Assembly: GCA_002474325.1 (NCBI GenBank)
Contig: DKNL01000054.1
Location: 1 to 11,408, forward strand
Length of the DNA: 11,408 nucleotides
From: Opitutales bacterium UBA7389
GTDB lineage: Bacteria; Verrucomicrobiota; Verrucomicrobiia; Opitutales; Opitutaceae
Reading direction: 5' to 3'
Shown: one piece after another, positions 7,344 to 11,408 of the stretch
How positions within the stretch are numbered: the first letter of the stretch is position 1
How the letters are laid out: the number at the start of each line of letters is the position of its first letter
Notes under the pieces: model-generated
Told to the model about the DNA's origin: nothing
The model's input: the letters and a program-made list of their open reading frames with translations, nothing else
The model's database searches: none
Position numbers and translations under genes: made by a program

Positions 7344-7355
7344 TAAGAGAGTGCC
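7344..7355. repeat. 12-bp direct repeat, copy next to the start of the membrane-protein gene
   Basis: The plus strand reads TAAGAGAGTGCC; on the coding strand this is GGCACTCTCTTA, one base before the ATG at 7342. It matches the copy at 6368-6379 exactly. It occupies the place where a Shine-Dalgarno sequence would be, and none is seen. Confidence 0.6.
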
Positions 7356-7420
7356 CTATAAATCGCTTTCGAGTAGACGAAGTGCCATTCGAATTCGAAA
7401 GGTTGGCTTTCGAGTTGAGG

Positions 7421-7437
7421 TATACCCGGAGGGTATA
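7421..7437. promoter_or_regulatory. Perfect 7-3-7 palindrome, operator candidate
   Basis: The sequence TATACCC-GGA-GGGTATA is an exact inverted repeat centred about 87 bp upstream of the membrane-protein ATG. The layout of an A/T-rich end next to C and G runs facing each other recalls operators of the CsoR family (copper- and persulfide-sensing CsoR/CstR type), where TACCC and GGGTA half sites face each other. As RNA it could also form a 7-bp hairpin, but no T tract follows on either strand, so a terminator is less likely. No regulator gene is visible in the window. Confidence 0.45.
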
Positions 7438-7516
7438 TCGATAAGAGGAAATGATCTTTAGAAGCGAATGGGGCAAGGTTACGAAGAAATTGGAATTATT
7501 GGTCATTCTCTAAAAC

Positions 7517-8899
7517 CTATGCCCTGGTTCCTTTTGGGACAATGGCGCCGTGCTCCTTTAACTTCGCATGGATCTGATCCAGCGGAACTTCGCTTGGCGT
7601 CACGCCGGATTTGGCGGCCAGAGAAGCGGTGACTGCCGCCGCTTGACCCATACCCATGCAAGAGGCCTGCACGCGGGCCGCCGAGTTGGCGAGGCGATCG
7701 CTGGATAAGCAGCGACCGGCCACCATGATATTTTTCGAGCCCTTCGGAATCAGAGCGCCTCTTGGGATGGTCGGCACTTTGCCATGAGGGAGTGGTTTAG
7801 GCTTCACCCCGTGTTCGTCGTGCAAATCGATTGGATAAAACGAGTAGGACAAAGCGTCGTCGAAGATCCGGCCGGAGGTGTAGTCGCGCACGGTGATCAT
7901 GGTTTCGCCTTTGATACGATAGGTTTCGCGACTGGCGGTTTCGTTCATCATCCTGTCGATGGTTGCGTTCTCACCCCCAGGTATGGTCTTCATGAACTTG
8001 AGCATACGCAAGACGTGCTTCCGACCGGCCAAGTTCGTTTGAGTTTGTGTAGCGGCAGTGGATGAGTTGGCGCCGAAGATGTGGTTGCTACCACTCGATC
8101 CACTGAACGGCGCCATTGCATCGCCTCTCCACGTATCCCCTTTCTGGAGCCTGCCGTCTGCGATCGCTTCGTCGTACATCTTCTGGATGAGCACCTTGTT
8201 CTCTTGCACAACTTTTTCGTCGAAGCCCTTGAAGACAACCATTTGCGTTCCGGGCTGGCGAACGTCGCTCCACATCCGTTCAAGGCCCAACATACCGACA
8301 ACGGAAGCGCTGCCTGTGCAATCGACGATTTGGCGGCAGCGCAACTGGTACTGTACCCCTTGCCCCACTACAGTGACGAGCCAGCCGTCCGAGGTTTTTT
8401 CGATCGTTTGAGGAAACTGATAGTAGGCCAGGGAAACGCCCGCTTCCAAACAGGCCTCCTCCGCTAGCAAGGCATACAGATGGGCATTAACGCGTACTTG
8501 GTGATCAGGATGGCGGTTGGGGACTTTGGTAAAGTCCTGAAATTCCTTTCCATCGACCTTCATCGTCTTCGCGACGAGTTCCCAACCGATCCCAGAAATG
8601 TATTGCTTTCCCCAGGCGTGAAAGAGGCCGGGGAAATTGACGCCTCCGGTAGTAGTCGTCCCCCCGAGCTGAGAGTTGCGTTCCAGCAAGACGGTTTTCG
8701 TGCCAAGGCGCCCCGCTTGAATGGCAGCCACATGACCTGCGGATCCGCCTCCCACTACGAGTACGTCGACATCGAGAATGTCGGGGTTTTGCCGATCGGG
8801 AGAAGGTAGATTTTGAGCACTCGCTTTGTGCACGAGGCCGGAAGCTGCCAGGATAGCTGTTCCCGCTACTCGGCGTTTTATGAAGTGGCGACGATTCAT
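7517..8899 (-). CDS. Tat-exported FAD-dependent oxidoreductase (FAD_oxidored family)
   Basis: The 460-residue protein begins with a twin-arginine signal, NRRHFIKRR (2-10), a hydrophobic stretch (AGTAILAASGLV), and a likely cleavage after ASA near residue 28. The FAD-binding fold follows: VDVLVVGGGSAGHVAAIQAG with GxGxxG at 50-55 and the ribose-binding Glu at 73 (VLLERN), then LGGTTTTGGVNFPGL near 78-92. CTGSASVVGMLG and a C-terminal block, IMVAGRCLSSDRLANSAARVQASCMGMGQAAAV, are typical of PF12831 proteins. Members are annotated only as FAD-dependent oxidoreductases, and in polysaccharide-degrading PVC bacteria they occur near glycoside hydrolases and sulfatases. Oxidation of a sugar or polyol outside the cytoplasm is a reasonable guess, with no substrate evidence here. 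Tat export agrees with cofactor loading before transport. It starts 21 bp after the remnant at 8921, on the same strand, so it was probably downstream of that gene in one transcript. The frame is intact. Confidence 0.88.
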   Translation of the reverse strand: MNRRHFIKRRVAGTAILAASGLVHKASAQNLPSPDRQNPDILDVDVLVVGGGSAGHVAAIQAGRLGTKTVLLERNSQLGGTTTTGGVNFPGLFHAWGKQYISGIGWELVAKTMKVDGKEFQDFTKVPNRHPDHQVRVNAHLYALLAEEACLEAGVSLAYYQFPQTIEKTSDGWLVTVVGQGVQYQLRCRQIVDCTGSASVVGMLGLERMWSDVRQPGTQMVVFKGFDEKVVQENKVLIQKMYDEAIADGRLQKGDTWRGDAMAPFSGSSGSNHIFGANSSTAATQTQTNLAGRKHVLRMLKFMKTIPGGENATIDRMMNETASRETYRIKGETMITVRDYTSGRIFDDALSYSFYPIDLHDEHGVKPKPLPHGKVPTIPRGALIPKGSKNIMVAGRCLSSDRLANSAARVQASCMGMGQAAAVTASLAAKSGVTPSEVPLDQIHAKLKEHGAIVPKGTRA

Positions 8900-8920
8900 G
8901 GTTCTTTATGTATTAAAACT

Positions 8921-9270
8921 TTAGTTACGACTCAGAAGCCGTATTCGATCGATCGTTAACTGCTGTTTGGGGACTTGAGAACTGAAGCGCAGCAAATGCA
9001 AGCCTACCTGATCAAAGCGGATTCCCCTTGCTGAAACAAGATCGAAAGTTTCGGACTGAGCCTTCTCTATGTCCATGAGTTTCGTCATAGGATACCCCTC
9101 ATCTGCCTGCTTGGCATCGTTGACAACGGGAGCCGTCAAAAGCTCGCAAGCCCCCTCGCCATTGAGCGATAGGGACAAATCGTAATTTCCCGGACGGTCT
9201 ATCTTAAGGGCGAACTCGATATAGCTACCGGCTCCTTTGTTCAGATCGGCGCGGACAGCCACCCCCTGGG
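8921..9270 (-). pseudogene. C-terminal remnant with a carbohydrate-binding-like beta domain
   Basis: The minus-strand frame that ends at TAA 8921-8923 is open from about 9328 and encodes about 115 residues that read as the end of a larger protein. GSYIEFALKIDRPGNYDLSL is followed by charged linkers and then VGLHLLRFSSQ, then TIDRIRLLSRN. The pattern of a G-Y-x-L-x-L strand, later a GLHxLRF strand and a final IDRIRL strand is that of CBM6/CBM35-like or similar beta-sandwich modules at the C-terminus of secreted glycan enzymes. A GTG at 9262 is the only near-start, without a ribosome site and without its own signal peptide. The part of this frame above 9271 merely overlaps the conserved sulfatase code in another phase. 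I infer that a deletion joined this tail, one frame off, to the sulfatase fragment. It could be the tail of that sulfatase or of another gene. Confidence 0.55.
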
Positions 9271-9789
9271 ATGCTCCAGCATCGGGGAGTAGTAGTCCCC
9301 CCAGTGTCCAGAACAGAAACCTTAGTATTCATCGATACCCCGGGCATTCGGATGATACGGCGGCTGCATGCCATTGTGCCATTTGCCGAATGCCGCAGTG
9401 TGGTAGCCCGCGGCTTTGAAATCCTCGAAAATGGTAGTCTCGTCTAAATCCAAACGCTCTTCGCCGCGACTGGCGGACTTAACACCGGTGCGGGGATTGT
9501 AGCGACCCGTCATAAACTCAGCGCGAGTCGGCGAGCAAATGGGACTGACGTAAAAGCGGTCGAATGCCATGCCTTCCGCAGCGAGGCGGTCAATATTCGG
9601 GGTGCTGATATTCGTGTTGCCGTGAACGCTCAGATCGCCCCAACCCTGATCGTCGGTCAGGATGACAATCACGTTCGGTCTATCCGTCTTTGAATCCGCC
9701 CGGGCTTCCTCCTTATTTAGGATCGAAAGTGCGAACAGCGCCATAATGCCAAGCCGAGCGGTTAGCGCGATGCCTTTTAGTAACTTCAT
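9271..9789 (-). pseudogene. Truncated secreted arylsulfatase (nonsense mutation, missing catalytic C-terminal part)
   Basis: From the ATG at 9789 there is a signal peptide (MKLLKG, hydrophobic core about 14-24, ARADS) and the beginning of a type I sulfatase: RPNVIVILTDDQGWGD with the metal Asp pair, STPNIDRLAAEG, and PICSPTRAEFMTGR with a fully canonical C-x-P-x-R (Cys85), then AAFGKWHNG (Lys136, His138). Translation stops at residue 155 after HPNARGIDEY, at TAA 9322-9324. In the same frame the next codons read GFCSGHWGDYYSPMLEH, the segment that in intact relatives follows DEYY or DEFY, so the TAA probably replaced a Tyr codon. After 9271 the match ends and the frame closes at 9241-9243. Relatives have about 450-600 residues, so most of the domain, including the later metal ligands, is gone. 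The open frame extends up to 9936, but the sequence before 9789 shows no sulfatase character. A sequencing error could explain the stop but not the missing part. Confidence 0.82.
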
Positions 9790-9972
9790 GAGATGGTGGG
9801 CGTGCTTGAGCGGGAAACTTTCCGACGCTGAACGAAGAATCAGCCTCATTACAGTTTGGCTCAACAAATTTAAAACGAGTATTTGTTTCCTTGGGTTTTG
9901 GCAGCTTGATTTAAGCGAAATCGCCTCGGGAACCATTAGGAGGAGGGGCGAGAAAGGGATTATAGGCTTATC
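9790..9972. other. 183-bp gap between the DUF1592 gene and the broken sulfatase
   Basis: No gene is supported here. The clearest structure is an A/T-rich exact inverted repeat, AACAAAT (9863-9869) and ATTTGTT (9881-9887), with an 11-nt spacer. It could be an operator or a weak hairpin, and its lack of G/C and of a T run argues against an efficient terminator. The sulfatase fragment may once have had a promoter here, but I see no convincing -35/-10 pair. Confidence 0.35.
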
Positions 9973-11408
9973 TCACTTTGTTCGAAAAATATCGCTGGTG
10001 ATAAGGGACAGGAGGAGATCTTGGAAACCATTTCCTCTTTCGTGGTTTTCTTGAACGAGCTGTGCAATCTCGTGCCGCTCCAGATAGTTGGGGACGCGGC
10101 CAGTGGCGTATATCATCAGCTTCTCGGACAGGCATTGGGAGAATAGGTCGATGTGGTCGACGAGCCAGGCTTTGAAATCGGTGATATCGTTGATGAGGGT
10201 TCCGTCAGGTAGGACTCCGGTAGAGTCGATCGGACTATCGACCTCGGGCCAACGTTCGCGCCAGTTGCCCACGGGATCGAAATTTTCTAGCATGAAGCCG
10301 ATCGGGTCGATGCGGCTGTGACAACCTGTGCAGGCCTGATCCGCCATGTGCGCGGCCAGCATCTCGCGCGGCGTTTTGGCTCCTCTGATATCTGGAGTGA
10401 GTGCTGGCACACTCTTGGGCGGTTCGGGTGGAGGGGTGCCCAGAATATTTTCCAAAACCCACACACCCCGCAACACCGGCTGGGTGTCCACGCCATTAGC
10501 GGTGGCCGTCATGATGGCGGATTGCGCAAGTAGTCCTCCGAATCGTCCCCCACGGGTTAAGGGCAGCTTTTGGATTTCAAATTTACTCCTATCCCAAGGA
10601 TCATCGTAGGAGATCTCAATGGGATACTGGTAATTGTCTTTGGCAAATTGGGGTGAGGTGTAGTGGAAGTTCGGATCGATGAAGTCTGTCATCGGCAGGT
10701 TTTTCGTCAGCATCTCTGTGAAGAAATGTTCTACCTCCTGCTCAGCTATGATGATTTCTCCGGCGGTGAATTTGAATACCGGATCCGGCATGATACCCGG
10801 AAGTAATCGGGTGTCCAACCACTGGCTGGTGAAGCTCTGAATCATGGCGTCTTCCGCTTTGTTGGGAAGCAATCGTATGGCTTCGCTACGCAGGACCTCA
10901 GGATTCGAAAGCGTTCCTGCTGCGGCTAGCTCAATGAGCTTTTCATCGGGCGGTCCTTGAGTGAGGAAATAGGACACGCGGCTAGCCAGGTCGTAGGCGT
11001 CCATTTCACCCGGATTGATCAAGCGATAGAGAAATCGCGGAGAGATTAGAATAGAGCGAATGACAAGATGCATACCTTCATCGAAGGAATGGCCCGCTGC
11101 CCAGTGATTCTTGGCAATGTTATGAAAGGTGTCGATGTCTCTTGAATCCACGGGCCGTCGAAAGGCAATGGGCAGAAATCGTACCAACGCCTGGCGAGCG
11201 AACGCCTCGTCCGTTTGACCGGGTTCTCGTGTGCCGGTGAAACGTTGTTGTAGTTTTTTAGCCAACCGCTCTTTGGGGCCATCCACGATTTTCAATGGGC
11301 CTTGCACGGTCATCTCGTGGAATTCAAGGCAGGGTCCGTTTTCAAAAAAGTAATGGCACATAGCATCCGGGAAAGACACGTTTCTAATCCGCTTCCTTAG
11401 CAGGGCTT
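9973..11408 (-). CDS. DUF1595-DUF1592-DUF1588-DUF1585 cytochrome-like protein, C-terminal part
   Basis: The frame is open through the window end at 11408, so the N-terminus (normally signal peptide, PSCyt1 cytochrome domain and DUF1587) is missing from view; 477 residues are visible. The visible order is the family order. The end of a ligand-binding-like region (FFENGPCLEFHEMTVQGPLK) comes first, then DUF1595 (QALVRFLPIAFRRPVD to SPRFLYR, about 72-128) and DUF1592 (DAYDLASRVSYFLTQGPPDE, about 136-260). DUF1588 follows (RGGRFGGLLAQSAIMTATA, GTPPPEPP, about 285-385), then DUF1585 (STGVLPDG to SDIFRTK, about 395-477). A haem-type CTGCH motif lies at 359-363, within QACTGCHSRIDPIGF. These are exported redox-associated proteins of PVC bacteria with unknown substrates. 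In many genomes such a gene is followed by a DUF1552 gene, but here a broken sulfatase follows instead, 183 bp downstream. A GTG at 11379 is inside the open frame and is not the start. Confidence 0.9.
   Translation of the reverse strand, partial: ALLRKRIRNVSFPDAMCHYFFENGPCLEFHEMTVQGPLKIVDGPKERLAKKLQQRFTGTREPGQTDEAFARQALVRFLPIAFRRPVDSRDIDTFHNIAKNHWAAGHSFDEGMHLVIRSILISPRFLYRLINPGEMDAYDLASRVSYFLTQGPPDEKLIELAAAGTLSNPEVLRSEAIRLLPNKAEDAMIQSFTSQWLDTRLLPGIMPDPVFKFTAGEIIIAEQEVEHFFTEMLTKNLPMTDFIDPNFHYTSPQFAKDNYQYPIEISYDDPWDRSKFEIQKLPLTRGGRFGGLLAQSAIMTATANGVDTQPVLRGVWVLENILGTPPPEPPKSVPALTPDIRGAKTPREMLAAHMADQACTGCHSRIDPIGFMLENFDPVGNWRERWPEVDSPIDSTGVLPDGTLINDITDFKAWLVDHIDLFSQCLSEKLMIYATGRVPNYLERHEIAQLVQENHERGNGFQDLLLSLITSDIFRTK

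Larger units (their letters stand above)
7343..7516 (-). promoter_or_regulatory. 174-bp control region upstream of the four-gene block
   Basis: This gap separates the FAD oxidoreductase stop from the membrane-protein start and most likely carries the promoter of the four-gene block. Besides the 17-bp palindrome at 7421-7437 it has a 13-bp near-identical direct repeat, GCTTTCGAGTAGA at 7365-7377 and GCTTTCGAGTTGA at 7406-7418, with start points 41 bp apart. Between the copies lies the perfect 12-bp palindrome TTCGAATTCGAA (7388-7399). The element TCGAAAG (7395-7401) forms an exact 7-bp inverted pair with CTTTCGA (7407-7413) across a 5-nt spacer. A TTTATAG at 7356-7362 on the coding strand could be a -10 element, but no matching -35 is clear. 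Confidence 0.45.

Noticed and set aside
7421..7437. Intrinsic terminator for the FAD oxidoreductase gene
   Set aside because: The palindrome could fold as a hairpin, but no T-rich tract follows on the minus strand and it lies 80 bp beyond the stop codon. An operator reading fits better.
9271..9328. Signal-peptide-like LRFLFWTLGGLLLPDAG at the head of the 8921 frame
   Set aside because: It is the out-of-phase reading of DNA that encodes the conserved sulfatase stretch GFCSGHWGDYYSPMLEH, and it has no ATG, GTG or TTG with a ribosome site.
9790..9936. N-terminal extension of the truncated sulfatase to the ATG at 9936
   Set aside because: The extra 49 residues lack sulfatase or signal-peptide character; the ATG at 9789 starts a proper signal peptide directly.
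9662..10054. Plus-strand 130-codon open frame across the 9790-9972 gap
   Set aside because: It is antisense to the sulfatase fragment and to the DUF1585 end, has no ribosome-binding site and resembles no known protein.
1..11408. CRISPR array, tRNA, insertion sequence or prophage genes
   Set aside because: I saw no regularly spaced repeats, cloverleaf-like sequence, transposase, integrase or terminal inverted repeats on either strand.

Overview
The window looks like chromosomal DNA of a PVC-group bacterium. Verrucomicrobiota (an Opitutales- or Puniceicoccales-like lineage) is my first guess and Planctomycetota or Lentisphaerota come next. The reason is the gene content: PSCyt1/DUF1549/DUF1553, DUF1592/DUF1588/DUF1585 and DUF1501 proteins are hallmark families of that superphylum, and they sit here among secreted sulfatases, a Tat-exported FAD oxidoreductase and a sodium/solute symporter. 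Every gene I can support is on the minus strand, so transcription runs from high to low coordinates. No tRNA, rRNA, CRISPR array or insertion sequence was seen.

Layout in the order of transcription. (1) 11408-9973: C-terminal part of a DUF1592/DUF1588/DUF1585 c-type cytochrome-like protein whose N-terminus lies outside the window. (2) 9789-9271: start of a secreted arylsulfatase stopped by a TAA inside a recognisable conserved stretch. It is joined out of frame to 9270-8921, the end of a protein with a carbohydrate-binding-like beta domain. I read the pair as the scar of a nonsense mutation plus an internal deletion or fusion. (3) 8899-7517: Tat-exported FAD-dependent oxidoreductase. (4) 7516-7343: a control region with a 17-bp perfect interrupted palindrome and spaced CTTTCGA elements. 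(5) 7342-883: a compact four-gene block, probably one operon. It encodes a DUF4405-like membrane protein with a periplasmic domain, a lipoprotein sulfatase, a PSCyt1/DUF1549/DUF1553 protein with a galactose-binding-like insert, and a Tat-exported DUF1501 protein. The intergenic gaps are 32, 9 and 23 bp. (6) 882-567: a spacer with a weak terminator-like hairpin and a possible relic of a secreted-protein gene. (7) 566-1: first 188 codons of an SSS-family symporter.

As a working model (inference), the four-gene block is an extracytoplasmic module that combines desulfation of a sulfated glycan with redox proteins. It has a membrane-anchored sulfatase, a predicted b-haem membrane anchor, a protein with two CxxCH motifs and a carbohydrate-binding-like insert, and a Tat substrate of the alkaline-phosphatase/sulfatase fold. 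The FAD oxidoreductase and the symporter would fit oxidation and uptake of a released product. Sulfatases and PSD/PSCyt proteins often occur together in this group. The less usual points are the membrane protein leading the operon, the atypical sulfatase active-site motif, the palindromic control site and the broken second sulfatase.
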